64,000 bases of DNA from Flavobacteriales bacterium (GCA_025451235.1 JANWKT010000024.1:186001-250000), one strand, 5' to 3'. Shown: positions 1 through 8,659, counted from the stretch's first letter. A program made the numbers and translations. Notes: generated by a model not told the origin, from the letters alone.

Positions 1-1777
1 TGGTAACAATATTGGGATAAGGATTAACAATAACGGTGGTAGTTGCGGTTACGGTACATCCATTCGGACTAGTTACAATCACCGTATAAACTCCCCCTGC
101 CGAGGCTGGCGCATTTGTAATAGTAGGATTTTGCATCAACGAAATAAAACCATTCGGTCCTGACCATGCATAATCGTTCCCTCCGGTTCCAACTAATCCA
201 AAGGCCTCATTCTCACAAATAGGTCCATCGTTTGTTGCCACCGCATTTGGGGGTGTATCAATTAAAACCACCACTGTATCGGTTCCCTGGCAGCCTCCAG
301 AATTGGTAGAGGTAACTATATAAGTCCCTGATTCGGAAACCTGGACTGAAGGGATCGTTGGATTTTGACTAGATGAATTGAAGCCCCCAGGTCCATTCCA
401 TGTATAGGAAACTCCTCCATTCGAAGCATTGAGATTAAGGGTATCTCCAATACAAAGCGGTGCATTTGAAGATGCGGTAAGATTAAATCCGGAGGTGATC
501 ACCACATTGATGGTTGCCGCTGTTTCACAACCATTTGCCCCAGTGACGATGACAGTATAAAAACCAGAATCGGCCATGGTAACGTTTGGAATAATAGGAT
601 TCTGCCAGGTAGAAGTAAATCCACCGGGTCCTGACCAGTTATAAAGAACCCCTCCTGATGAAGTTAATTGTAGATTCTGGCCTTCACATAACGGGCTATT
701 GTATCCTGGATTAACGATTGGACCTATATTGACGGTGACATTGGTGGTATAGGTTGAAGTACAACCACCTGCATCGGTAATTGTAACCGTATACACACCT
801 CCATTGGCAGTGGATGCATGTGGAATAATAGGATTTTGCACTGTATCATTAAAGCTTGAAGGACCACTCCATACATAGCTGGTTCCACCTGATCCGGAAG
901 TAAGTTGAACCGTGTCGCCTTGGCAATAAGGGCCTGTATTACCTACAGCAAAAACGGCTCCTCCACCCGTATACGTGATAGAAACAAAACCATTACCCGT
1001 ATTTGAACCATCTGTACAACCCCCACCAATGGTAAGACAAGAGCCACCTCCGCCACCTCCACCGCCTAAGGGAGACAGGTCATAGCAATCACTTCCGCCA
1101 CCACCGCCACCATAATATCCACCACCACCACCGGCACCGGGACCAAGGTTATAACAAGGATCTGAACCACCGTTACCACCAATACCAAGTCCGCCATCTG
1201 TTCCATAATTTCCACTTGGTATCCAGGGAGGACCGCCAAGTCCGCCTGCGAACTGAGTAGCTCCGAATCCTCCTTGTCCAAAGGGTGAAGTTCCATCAGC
1301 ACCGTTTACGCAGCCTCCCATTCCACCCTGGGCTTCGGTATCACCTCCACCCATTCCACCGCCACCAGCAGCCACCACTTGTCTATCGGTTAAAGCATAA
1401 GGAGTAAATCTTATATCAGATCCACCTCCGCCACCGCATGATTCATTCCCAAAGCCAGATGCTGTTGCACCTGTGCCTCCGCCATTCCATCCTCCTGTAG
1501 GACAGCCTCCTTGGCCTCCTACGTTTATCTGAAGGGTTTGACCTGGGGTAACCGCCATTGTACCAGTTACTTCAGCCCCCAATCCTCCATTGGTACCTCC
1601 TCCTTGGGCACCCCTTACTACTACGGTAATACTGGTTACACATGAGGGTACCACCCAATTTTGAGGAGCCCCTGTATAATTAAAATTGACCACCGTTTGA
1701 GATGATATCACTGAAATCTGTGATAACAGACCTAGGCAAATGAGAATATAACTAAAACTGCGCGTAAGGTTCCTCAT
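1..1777 (-). CDS. Secreted glycine-rich protein with Ig/PKD-like repeats, C-terminus off the left edge
   Basis: The reading frame is open from an ATG at 1775-1777 to the window edge, so the C-terminus is missing. It starts with a signal peptide (MRNLTRSFSYILICLGLLSQ), followed by a roughly 200-residue region very rich in Gly with scattered Cys, like the glycine-rich domain of some adhesins and receptors. Then come at least four repeats of about 78 residues, each with a Cys-x-Gly/Glu-[Asp/Asn] start, a Y-x-W-[SN]-G-P core, a Q-N-P-x-I-[PT] motif and a G-x-Y-x-V...GC end. This repeat type is typical of large surface proteins exported by the type IX system in Bacteroidota. A sorting tail is expected beyond the edge but is not visible. 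Likely an adhesin or matrix protein; ligand unknown. Confidence 0.85.
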   Translation of the reverse strand, partial: MRNLTRSFSYILICLGLLSQISVISSQTVVNFNYTGAPQNWVVPSCVTSITVVVRGAQGGGTNGGLGAEVTGTMAVTPGQTLQINVGGQGGCPTGGWNGGGTGATASGFGNESCGGGGGSDIRFTPYALTDRQVVAAGGGGMGGGDTEAQGGMGGCVNGADGTSPFGQGGFGATQFAGGLGGPPWIPSGNYGTDGGLGIGGNGGSDPCYNLGPGAGGGGGYYGGGGGGSDCYDLSPLGGGGGGGGSCLTIGGGCTDGSNTGNGFVSITYTGGGAVFAVGNTGPYCQGDTVQLTSGSGGTSYVWSGPSSFNDTVQNPIIPHASTANGGVYTVTITDAGGCTSTYTTNVTVNIGPIVNPGYNSPLCEGQNLQLTSSGGVLYNWSGPGGFTSTWQNPIIPNVTMADSGFYTVIVTGANGCETAATINVVITSGFNLTASSNAPLCIGDTLNLNASNGGVSYTWNGPGGFNSSSQNPTIPSVQVSESGTYIVTSTNSGGCQGTDTVVVLIDTPPNAVATNDGPICENEAFGLVGTGGNDYAWSGPNGFISLMQNPTITNAPASAGGVYTVIVTSPNGCTVTATTTVIVNPYPNIVT

Positions 1778-1903
1778 GATCAATATAGATTAATAGCTAA
1801 GATAGGATATTTGAGTTAAAGATGCTCAATATATCCAATAGGTTGTCAATAAACAGCTATAATTTATGAAAAGATCTTCCCAAGTGGCAATTATGTAAAT
1901 CCC

Positions 1904-1911
1904 TATATTTG
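1904..1911 (+). promoter_or_regulatory. -7 promoter element TATATTTG, 4 nt before the start codon
   Basis: This is an exact match to the Bacteroidota -7 consensus TAnnTTTG. It ends only four bases before the ATG at 1916, which would give a leaderless or near-leaderless transcript. No convincing -33 TTTG/TTG box at the usual spacing was seen. Confidence 0.45.
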
Positions 1912-1915
1912 GTTC

Positions 1916-2410
1916 ATGTCAATAAAAAAAATAATCATCCTTTCCGGAATCTTATTTATGCTGATGTTGAGCCTGGGATTTATGATCACTCCCTATTTGA
2001 TCCATATATATATGGATCGTTTGATTGGAGCTGCCAAAGGTTTTGAAATAGTTTCCACAAGCATCAACCAACAATTCAAAACACATTTGTTTACCTCCCT
2101 TACCTTTGCATCGGTTCCGATTTTTGTGATGATAGTGGGTTTGTTGATTAAAAAGATCAAGGGTAAACAAATTTCCAACTGGGATTATTTTTTTCATTTC
2201 TCCGTTGTTTTTACAGCTTGTTTATTGGGATTCATGTGTAAGTTTTATGCCATCAAAAACACGATTGAATTAGCTGCCCAGGACCGCATGACAGATATGG
2301 TTCAAGTATTGCCCATTGAAAAAATTAGATTTTATGACTGGTCATTCTATGCAATGCTCCTGATAAGCTTTCTCATGGTCCTGTTTGCTAAAAGAAGAAG
2401 ATCTGTCTAA
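1916..2410 (+). CDS. Small four-helix membrane protein, unknown function
   Basis: This 164-residue protein has four hydrophobic stretches (about residues 5-25, 60-78, 88-106 and 138-158) and a basic tail KRRRSV, so it is an inner-membrane protein with the C-terminus probably in the cytoplasm. I do not recognise a family; the fold class resembles small DUF4199-type membrane proteins but no diagnostic motif is visible. The next gene starts 3 bases after the stop, so the two are very likely co-transcribed. The ATG is kept because later Met codons would cut into the first membrane helix. Confidence 0.75.
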   Translation: MSIKKIIILSGILFMLMLSLGFMITPYLIHIYMDRLIGAAKGFEIVSTSINQQFKTHLFTSLTFASVPIFVMIVGLLIKKIKGKQISNWDYFFHFSVVFTACLLGFMCKFYAIKNTIELAAQDRMTDMVQVLPIEKIRFYDWSFYAMLLISFLMVLFAKRRRSV

Positions 2411-2413
2411 CCC

Positions 2414-3172
2414 ATGTTCAGATTCAAAAAAATAAGCGTAGCTGAACTCCGGGAAAATCCATCGGCCCTCCTGCTGATTTTATTGAACCTAGTTACTATT
2501 TTCGGGGCCATCGTTCTCAACTGGAGTCTATTTCAAATCGTTTTATCCTATTGGGCGGAAACAGCTATTATCGGTTTTTTTAATCTGCTGAAGATGTGGA
2601 AAGCAGAAGGCAAGCTGGCCTTGGAAAATTCTACAGGACCTTTAGACCCACCCCCCATTCCAACCAAGCCCAGTTTATTCAGGTCGAATCCTCCATTTTT
2701 CAGGATGTTTTTGATCGTCTTTTTCTGTATGCATTTTGGTGGGTTTTTGCTGGGACATTTGATCTTTACTTTTATCGTATTCAATGGAGAATTGGTACCT
2801 GAAGGGGTGAATCATTCGGTGGACTATACATTGATCATCTCTATTATATGCTTTATCATCATACATGGCTATTCTTATAAAAAGAACTATATTCAAAAGG
2901 AGGAATATAAAAGAATCCATGCCAGAAAATTATTGCTGGCTCCTTATGGACGGATATTTCTAGCTCATTTCTTCATCATGGTATCCGCCATCATCATTTC
3001 AATATTTGCCACCTCCAACCAATACATTTTCCAATCCACTATTATATTGCTGGTATTTTTAAAGATATTTATTGATACCAATGCCCATTTAAAAGAACGG
3101 GAAAAGAACTCGGCAGCCAGCATAGATACTAAGGATGCTAACCGAGAATTTATGTCGAAATTCTTCCGATAA
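2414..3172 (+). CDS. Membrane protein, DUF6498-like
   Basis: The 252-residue protein has about five to six membrane segments. The N-terminal part contains the stretch LSYWAETAIIGFFNLLKM, which resembles the Tyr-Trp-Ala-Glu-rich helix of DUF6498 proteins; that assignment is from memory of the family and not from a search. A loop rich in Pro (about residues 75-95) follows. The C-terminal tail after the last helix is charged and hydrophilic (residues 220-252). It forms a two-gene unit with the preceding small membrane protein (3-base gap). Function is unknown. Confidence 0.75.
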   Translation: MFRFKKISVAELRENPSALLLILLNLVTIFGAIVLNWSLFQIVLSYWAETAIIGFFNLLKMWKAEGKLALENSTGPLDPPPIPTKPSLFRSNPPFFRMFLIVFFCMHFGGFLLGHLIFTFIVFNGELVPEGVNHSVDYTLIISIICFIIIHGYSYKKNYIQKEEYKRIHARKLLLAPYGRIFLAHFFIMVSAIIISIFATSNQYIFQSTIILLVFLKIFIDTNAHLKEREKNSAASIDTKDANREFMSKFFR

Positions 3173-3211
3173 TTCGGGTTTTTTGTTATTAACTTCTGAC
3201 AAACACAACCG

Positions 3212-3219
3212 TACATTTG
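3212..3219 (+). promoter_or_regulatory. -7 promoter element TACATTTG
   Basis: The match to TAnnTTTG lies 27 bases before the ATG at 3247, which is normal leader spacing for this phylum. The upstream box is weak. Confidence 0.5.
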
Positions 3220-3246
3220 TGTAGAAATCAACAAAATTGGATGGTT

Positions 3247-3699
3247 ATGAAAACATTGATATACTCCTTATTGATCCTGAGCTGCACGTGCTTGACGATG
3301 GCCCAAAGAACCTCAGAAGCATTGGTCCCATTGGTTCAAGCAACCCAACCCACCATTCATAACTTCGAACGAACCAGTTGTTGTTTTTGCTGTTGCAATG
3401 AGTTGGAAAAGAATACTACAAAAGGAGAGCCTACCACCGGCTATGAAGGTCATAATTTTATAGAAGATCCTGCCATTATATATCCGAATCCTGCGGTGGA
3501 TGTGATCAATGTGAAATCTACTGATCCGATCACTGTGATTGAGATCCTGAACATAACAGGAGAAACCGTGATGGATAAAATGATGGGAACAGAAGGCCAA
3601 TACAATATCTCTGATCTGCCAGCCGGTCAATATTTTGTGAGGATCTATTTTCAGAACCGGAATGATGTTCAGATTGAAAAATTACTGATCGTCAAATAG
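3247..3699 (+). CDS. Small secreted Cys-cluster protein with T9SS type A sorting tail
   Basis: The 150-residue protein starts with a signal peptide ending near TMAQ (residue 20). I chose ATG 3247 because it places the Lys and hydrophobic core right at the N-terminus; an ATG at 3241 is also in frame. The mature N-terminus has a striking run of cysteines (Cys45, 46, 48, 49, 50). Residues about 78-150 are a type IX sorting domain: YPNP motif, a beta-rich core and the ending DLPAGQYFVRI...KLLIVK. So the product should cross the outer membrane and stay attached or be released. There is little mature sequence besides the Cys patch and the tail, so its function is unclear. Confidence 0.85.
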   Translation: MKTLIYSLLILSCTCLTMAQRTSEALVPLVQATQPTIHNFERTSCCFCCCNELEKNTTKGEPTTGYEGHNFIEDPAIIYPNPAVDVINVKSTDPITVIEILNITGETVMDKMMGTEGQYNISDLPAGQYFVRIYFQNRNDVQIEKLLIVK

Positions 3700-3706
3700 A
3701 AAATCA

Positions 3707-3714
3707 TAACTTTG
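3707..3714 (+). promoter_or_regulatory. -7 promoter element TAACTTTG with start-proximal hairpin
   Basis: TAACTTTG matches the -7 consensus 17 bases before the TTG start at 3732. A short hairpin (TGGGG 3713-3717 with CCCCA 3727-3731) ends directly against the start codon and may limit initiation. Confidence 0.45.
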
Positions 3715-3731
3715 GGGTAAACTATTCCCCA

Positions 3732-4139
3732 TTGAACCAAGAAGACCGATTAAAAAAGCAAATAGACCAGTTGGGTAAGGTATTGGGAAGGATATTAGCG
3801 GATATTCTTGGCATCAAAACACAAGCTGATGCATCTATTGGTTTCGACTCAGTTTACCAGGAATTGAAAACAGAATTGGACCTGAACATGGATGAGGTGC
3901 TGGATTGGCCGATGGACGAATTGGTGGTAAAGCTAAAGACCGAAAGAAATTATACCCATGCTCATCTTGAACTCTTGGCAGATATTTTATATAACCTTCA
4001 AGATGGAACCAATACGACCAGAAGCGTAGAATTATTGGAAAGGGCATTGGTGATCTATGAATATATTCAGGAAAATGATGCTGCCTATTCGTTCGAAAGA
4101 ATGAATAAAATAAACAGGATCAAGGCTTATTTAAACTAG
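3732..4139 (+). CDS. Small helical protein, possibly DUF6483-like
   Basis: The 135-residue protein begins with TTG (no earlier in-frame ATG in the short gap). It is all-helical by composition, charged and lacks a signal peptide or membrane segments, so it should be cytoplasmic. The N-terminal DRLKKQIDQLGKVLGRILAD pattern resembles the start of DUF6483 proteins, whose C-terminal half is TPR-like; the assignment is tentative. The C-terminal half (ELLERALVIYEYIQ) looks like a TPR helix pair. Its stop lies 6 bases from the stop of the convergent hydrolase. Confidence 0.7.
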   Translation: MNQEDRLKKQIDQLGKVLGRILADILGIKTQADASIGFDSVYQELKTELDLNMDEVLDWPMDELVVKLKTERNYTHAHLELLADILYNLQDGTNTTRSVELLERALVIYEYIQENDAAYSFERMNKINRIKAYLN

Positions 4140-4145
4140 GATTGA

Positions 4146-6065
4146 TCAAGGATGATCTCCGGCCACAATCACCGATGATCCATAGATGGTGATAGTAGAT
4201 TTAATAAAATCCTGCTCTTCAGCTTTGTAAATATTGTCTACATATTTTTGTGGGTTCCTGTCAATATAAGGGAACCAGGTACTATGGATCTGGATCATCA
4301 CTCTATGCCCCTTCTTAAAAGTATGCAATACATCCTGCAAGGGAACATCTACTTCGGTTATTTCACCAGCAACAAATGGTTCGGGTTTTTCAAAACTATT
4401 TCTAAACCTTCCACGGAATACTTCGCTTCTCACCAATTGTTGGTAACCTCCCATTTTAATATAGTCAGGATTATGATCGCATTGTGGATGGTCATCCGGA
4501 TATACATCGATGAGTTTAACGATGAAGTCGGCATCCGTACCTGTCATAGAAACAATTAATTTAGCCAGTATGGGTCCGGCAAAGGTGACATCCTCCGCTA
4601 ATACATCCGTTTTAAAGGTGACCACATCTTTCCTCAATGAAGCATGTCTTTGATCGTCACTCATAAACAACCTGGGTGTAAAAGACAATCCCTCCAGCTC
4701 TGATCGATATGGAACCGGATCAGAAGGATCACTTACATAGGAAAATCCAATGGATTTATCCGTAGGCTGATTAAGGAATAATTTATTATTGGGTCCCAGG
4801 TATAAACTTACCGGAGGTATTTCCTTTGGTGGCCAAACATCAAATTTTTCCCAAATCTTTTTGCCGGTATTGAACATATATGCCTCGGGCAGGTTCAGGG
4901 TCCCCTCACCTTTCAGATGGTATGCAAAAAAAGGACGTTCAATTTCTCTCTGATAAAAAGTGGAAATACTGTCTCCAAAACAAATATGGTTATGAGTAGA
5001 CTTACCTGTTTCATGCGCCCAATCACCATGCCCCCATGGTCCCATAACAATTGTATTGGTGGCACCTGGAGTGGTTTTTTCAATGGTTTGATAAATATGC
5101 AAAGGTCCATACAGGTCTTCTGCATCAAACCAGCCACCTACAGTAAGTACAGCAGGTTTGATATTGTTGAGGTGCGGCAAAATGTTTCTTTTTTGCCAGA
5201 ACTCATCATAGTTAGGATGTTCAACTATCTGCTCCCAAAAGAAATTATCGTGATGGTATTGTTTGGTAATATTCTTTAAAGGACCTAGTTTTAAATAAAA
5301 GCTGTATGAATTTCTAACATTCTGTGCATAAAACCGAAGGAGTTCATTTACAAACCAGGTTTCTTTCGTGTTCTTTGTTTTCTGATATCCAAAAACCGCA
5401 AATGCAGCAGTATAGCTTTCGAGGTAGGCTCCATTATGGTGAAAATCATCAAAGAAAAAATCAGAAATAGGTGCTTGTGGTGAACTTGCTTTGAGTGCAG
5501 GATGAGCATCAGGTAAGGCTGCTGCAGAATAAAAACCGGGATAGGAAATTCCAAATATACCCACCCGTCCATTATCACCTTTTAATTTTTTTAATAGCCA
5601 ATCAATGGTATCATAAGTATCCGAACTTTCATCAATATCCGTTTTATTTTTTTTATCATTTCCTGAAATATTGGGCCGCATATTATCAAATTGCCCATCA
5701 CTCATATATCTTCCACGAACATCCTGGAAAACCAATATATAACCATCTCTTACCATAAAGCTGGATGGATGACCATAGGTTTTATAATCTGCATAATCGG
5801 AAGCGTTATAACAGGTGCGATTCATTAAAATGGGATACTTTTTTGATTTATCCTTAGGCACATATACCACGGTGAACAATTTTGCGCCATCTCGCATCGG
5901 AATACTGTATTCATATTTTTGATAATGTTCCCGCATATAGATGGAATCCTGCGCCTCCTGGTTCTGCCCAAATGAAGAAGCTGAAAATCCAGCCAGTAAT
6001 AACATCGTTACCATTGGTACAACGAGTGATTTCAGATGCCCGGTTACTTTCTTGTTCAATTCCAT
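4146..6065 (-). CDS. CocE/NonD family alpha/beta hydrolase (X-Pro dipeptidyl-peptidase type)
   Basis: The 639-residue protein has an N-terminal signal sequence (about residues 12-34, cut near SFGQ). Residues 50-360 form the S15 alpha/beta-hydrolase core with nucleophile Ser174 in GISYPG, Asp314 in GGWFDAED and His346 in WGHGDW. The C-terminal third (about 420-630) is the jelly-roll domain typical of this family, with the PLQDVLHTFKKGHRV motif. Members cleave acyl or peptide bonds such as glutaryl-7-ACA, cocaine ester or X-Pro peptides; the substrate here cannot be read. It is probably periplasmic or secreted. It follows the DUF2147 gene by 14 bases on the same strand, which suggests an operon. 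Confidence 0.93.
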   Translation of the reverse strand: MELNKKVTGHLKSLVVPMVTMLLLAGFSASSFGQNQEAQDSIYMREHYQKYEYSIPMRDGAKLFTVVYVPKDKSKKYPILMNRTCYNASDYADYKTYGHPSSFMVRDGYILVFQDVRGRYMSDGQFDNMRPNISGNDKKNKTDIDESSDTYDTIDWLLKKLKGDNGRVGIFGISYPGFYSAAALPDAHPALKASSPQAPISDFFFDDFHHNGAYLESYTAAFAVFGYQKTKNTKETWFVNELLRFYAQNVRNSYSFYLKLGPLKNITKQYHHDNFFWEQIVEHPNYDEFWQKRNILPHLNNIKPAVLTVGGWFDAEDLYGPLHIYQTIEKTTPGATNTIVMGPWGHGDWAHETGKSTHNHICFGDSISTFYQREIERPFFAYHLKGEGTLNLPEAYMFNTGKKIWEKFDVWPPKEIPPVSLYLGPNNKLFLNQPTDKSIGFSYVSDPSDPVPYRSELEGLSFTPRLFMSDDQRHASLRKDVVTFKTDVLAEDVTFAGPILAKLIVSMTGTDADFIVKLIDVYPDDHPQCDHNPDYIKMGGYQQLVRSEVFRGRFRNSFEKPEPFVAGEITEVDVPLQDVLHTFKKGHRVMIQIHSTWFPYIDRNPQKYVDNIYKAEEQDFIKSTITIYGSSVIVAGDHP

Positions 6066-6079
6066 CGTATGAATATGGT

Positions 6080-6532
6080 TTAATTACCAGTATAACGTGT
6101 CCAGGTTTCAGTTCTTCCCAGAAAGCCTAATCCACAAATATTACCTCTCATGTCAATATGATCCATGTCAATAATTGTGATCTTACCGCAATAGGTTTTC
6201 CCATTATTCGGATCGTATGCGGTGCCTCCTTTAAATATGCCTTTATCTTCGTATGCAAAATCTTTCAGCACACGGAGCCCCAGGATTGGTACATTGCGCA
6301 TAGCAGCATCCGGGTTTTTGTTATCTACGTCCTGATCGGTGGTCCCTTCTTCGTATGGATTTTTTAGCCACACCACTTTACCGAAATATTTGGAGCCGAT
6401 CTTTTCAATCTTTACATGTGAATCTCCCTTTTTAGGGATCCAAGTACCCAACAACATATCAGGCGTAATGGTTTGGGCTGAAAGATTCATCCCAACGATA
6501 ATGAATAAACTAAGCAAAAAGCGCATTTTCAT
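6080..6532 (-). CDS. Secreted DUF2147 family protein
   Basis: The 150-residue protein carries a signal peptide (MKMRFLLSLFIIVGMNLSAQ). The rest is one DUF2147 domain: it begins with LLGTWIPKKGDSHVKI, has GKVVWLKNPY and the middle GLRVLKDF, and ends RTETWTRY. DUF2147 proteins are exported lipocalin-like beta-barrels of unknown ligand, common in Bacteroidota and Proteobacteria. It is the first gene of a two-gene unit with the CocE-type hydrolase. Confidence 0.92.
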   Translation of the reverse strand: MKMRFLLSLFIIVGMNLSAQTITPDMLLGTWIPKKGDSHVKIEKIGSKYFGKVVWLKNPYEEGTTDQDVDNKNPDAAMRNVPILGLRVLKDFAYEDKGIFKGGTAYDPNNGKTYCGKITIIDMDHIDMRGNICGLGFLGRTETWTRYTGN

Positions 6533-6688
6533 GACCTAAGTGGTTTTTAAAAAACAAGATTATAAAAGTATATATTTCAAAATGATTTAGGGGAGCAAGA
6601 TAAAGAGGTTTAACGAAAATAAACAATTGTTAATCAGTATGTTTATAAAACCTACCTGAATTTATTCATAAATCCTTATCCATACCTA

Positions 6689-6719
6689 TTGCTATCAACG
6701 TGAATGATAGTTATATTTG
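6689..6719 (+). promoter_or_regulatory. Bacteroidota promoter TTG-N20-TATATTTG
   Basis: A TTG at 6689-6691 is followed after 20 bases by TATATTTG (6712-6719). Both boxes and the spacing fit the sigma-ABfr type promoter. The ATG of the next gene is 25 bases downstream. Confidence 0.65.
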
Positions 6720-6744
6720 GACTTAGTAAACCAAGAAATATGAT

Positions 6745-7713
6745 ATGAGAAAACTCCTCTTCTCCCTATTGCTCATTCCTGCAATTGTCCAGGCACAGAG
6801 TGTGGCTATTAACGACAACGGGGCTGTTTCTAACACCCATGCTATTTTGGATGTAGATGTAACAGCTAATAACAAGGGTATACTTATACCTAGGTTATCT
6901 TCTGCGCAGAGAATTGCTATCCCGGGATTAGGAATGCCTGATGAGGGATTGCAGGTATATGACGAGACCACCAACTCCTTCTGGTACTGGGATGGGACCC
7001 AATGGGTAGAAATGAGCTACGGAAACAATGAATGGAAATTATTAGGAAATGCTGGCACCAACCCTGCGATCAATTTTATAGGGACTACGGATAACAATGC
7101 CTTGGTAGTTCGCACCAATAACGTGGAAGCTATGCGGGTTTCAGCAACCGGTAATGTGGGTATAGGTACCAATGCTCCTAATTATAAATTACACTTGGTA
7201 GGGAATGCCCGTTTTGAAGGTGATTTCGTGAACCAGGAGATTACTGGAGCTCATGGAAGTGCGGTTCAAAACGTTCCGTTTACCAATGGTGTATTTAATC
7301 CTATTGCCGGATCGGTAGCCAGTGTTACTATTAGTGATGGTAATGGTGGGGTAAATAATTCGGGAGTGCTGATCACTGGATTCGCCAGGATTTTTGGTGG
7401 AACATTAAATGGTGGTAACAGTTCTATGGGAGGTTATTTTTTACTTCTTGAAAGAGATGTTACTCCTGCATTTGCTGCTCCAACCATACTTACTTATACA
7501 TCAGGTGACTGTTATATAAAAACTCCTAACGGTTTAGGAAGTGCCGCTATAGGTTATGGCGGGGGTGGGCACATCAGTTATTTTGATGGAGCTTTAACCA
7601 CAGGTACCACTTATTATTACCGCTTGTCATTGTATCCTAATGGGGTTGGTATCACCTCAGGTACTTATGATGTATACCAAAGGGATTTGGTCATTGTTCA
7701 GATCAAGAGATAA
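6745..7713 (+). CDS. Secreted protein with tail-fibre-like GNVGIGT motif
   Basis: The 322-residue protein has a signal peptide (MRKLLFSLLLIPAIVQAQ). Residues 20-90 contain the phrase HAILDVDVTANNKGILIPRL and the stretch SFWYWDGTQWVEM, both common at the start of Bacteroidota surface proteins that end in tail-fibre or collagen-like parts. Around residue 130 is AMRVSATGNVGIGTNAPNYK, a motif recurring in phage tail-fibre and S-layer-like proteins. The C-terminal half (about 160-322) is Gly/Thr-rich and beta-strand-like, without a recognisable sorting tail or an intramolecular chaperone motif. Probably a surface or secreted protein; function unknown. Confidence 0.85.
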   Translation: MRKLLFSLLLIPAIVQAQSVAINDNGAVSNTHAILDVDVTANNKGILIPRLSSAQRIAIPGLGMPDEGLQVYDETTNSFWYWDGTQWVEMSYGNNEWKLLGNAGTNPAINFIGTTDNNALVVRTNNVEAMRVSATGNVGIGTNAPNYKLHLVGNARFEGDFVNQEITGAHGSAVQNVPFTNGVFNPIAGSVASVTISDGNGGVNNSGVLITGFARIFGGTLNGGNSSMGGYFLLLERDVTPAFAAPTILTYTSGDCYIKTPNGLGSAAIGYGGGGHISYFDGALTTGTTYYYRLSLYPNGVGITSGTYDVYQRDLVIVQIKR

Positions 7714-7734
7714 TTTAAGAACCGTGTAAAAATA

Positions 7735-7766
7735 AAAAAGCCCCTCGGTTGAACCAAGGGGCTTTT
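7735..7766. terminator. Bidirectional intrinsic terminator between convergent genes
   Basis: An A-run, GCCCCT, short loop, AGGGGC and a T-run form a stem of about 15 pairs with one internal mismatch. It lies between the tail-fibre-like gene and the convergent peptidase gene, so it can serve both strands. Confidence 0.85.
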
Positions 7767-7789
7767 TATATTAACGGATCTTATAACAA

Positions 7790-8587
7790 TTAATGATAAC
7801 GAACTCTACTGTCAACTAATAAGGCATCGTCCTCCCTCATAAAAGGATTTAATTGAAGGATTTCGGTAATGGTAACTCCATATGTGGCTGCAATGCTGAA
7901 AATATCGTCCCCTGGTTTTACCATATGGAACTTCTCTGCATTGGTGACAATAATTTTATCCCCATCCACCAAAAGATTTACGTTCACTAGTTTTAATTTC
8001 CTGGCTTCAAAATCTATGATGTACTCCGGATTGATTGGAATTCCCTGGTACCTCACCTCAAAATGAAGATGTGCTCCGTATGAGTGGCCTGTATTACCTC
8101 CTAAGCCAATAAAATCACCTGCCTGGACATAATCGCCCGGCTTTACATCGATCTTGCTTAAATGCGCATAATAGGTTTCTAAACCGTTTGCATGACGAAC
8201 GATGACCAGGTTACCGTACGAATTGTTCCACATCGCAAAGCGGACCATTCCTTCAAAAGCAACCTTTACTTTATCTCCTGTTTCCAAATCGATATCCATT
8301 CCATAATGCATTTTTCTACGACGATACCCAAATCCGGAAGTAACTCTTCCTTCAAAAGGGTGAACATAATCGCAAGAATGATTGAATGCCAGGGTAAGGT
8401 TTACATTTCTAGAGCCTGTATAACCTTCGGGTAACCAATAATGCACTGTGGATGTATCGAAATGCTGATAGTGGTCGGCGGCTGGAAATTCACCGCCTTC
8501 ATTTCCTCCCCATGAAAATGCTTTCATGGAAATTGATGAAAGAGCAAAGAGGGTTAGTGCTGCAAATATGTGGTTTCTCTTTAGCAT
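7790..8587 (-). CDS. M23 family metallopeptidase with C-terminal LysM
   Basis: The 265-residue protein has a signal peptide (residues 1-25). The LytM/M23 peptidase domain spans about residues 70-190 and has the zinc ligands His94 and Asp98 in HYGMD plus the HLH pair (His173, His175) in GAHLHFEVR; His142 in YYAHL completes the site. A LysM domain follows at about 219-263 (FHMVKPGDDIFSIAATYGVT), which binds peptidoglycan. All active-site residues are present, so this should be an active endopeptidase that remodels the cell wall in the periplasm, not a degenerate activator of EnvC type. A good promoter lies 42 bases upstream on the same strand. Confidence 0.95.
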   Translation of the reverse strand: MLKRNHIFAALTLFALSSISMKAFSWGGNEGGEFPAADHYQHFDTSTVHYWLPEGYTGSRNVNLTLAFNHSCDYVHPFEGRVTSGFGYRRRKMHYGMDIDLETGDKVKVAFEGMVRFAMWNNSYGNLVIVRHANGLETYYAHLSKIDVKPGDYVQAGDFIGLGGNTGHSYGAHLHFEVRYQGIPINPEYIIDFEARKLKLVNVNLLVDGDKIIVTNAEKFHMVKPGDDIFSIAATYGVTITEILQLNPFMREDDALLVDSRVRYH

Positions 8588-8629
8588 CTGATTAAAAAAT
8601 ACTCAAATAATAGCTTACAGGTATTGGCA

Positions 8630-8659
8630 CAAAAATAGAATTATAAATTAAAAATCCAA
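8630..8659 (-). promoter_or_regulatory. Promoter TTG-N19-TATTTTTG of the M23 peptidase gene
   Basis: Read on the minus strand, TTG (8659-8657) is followed after 19 bases by TATTTTTG (8637-8630), the exact Bacteroidota arrangement. The start codon is 42 bases further on. Confidence 0.65.
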
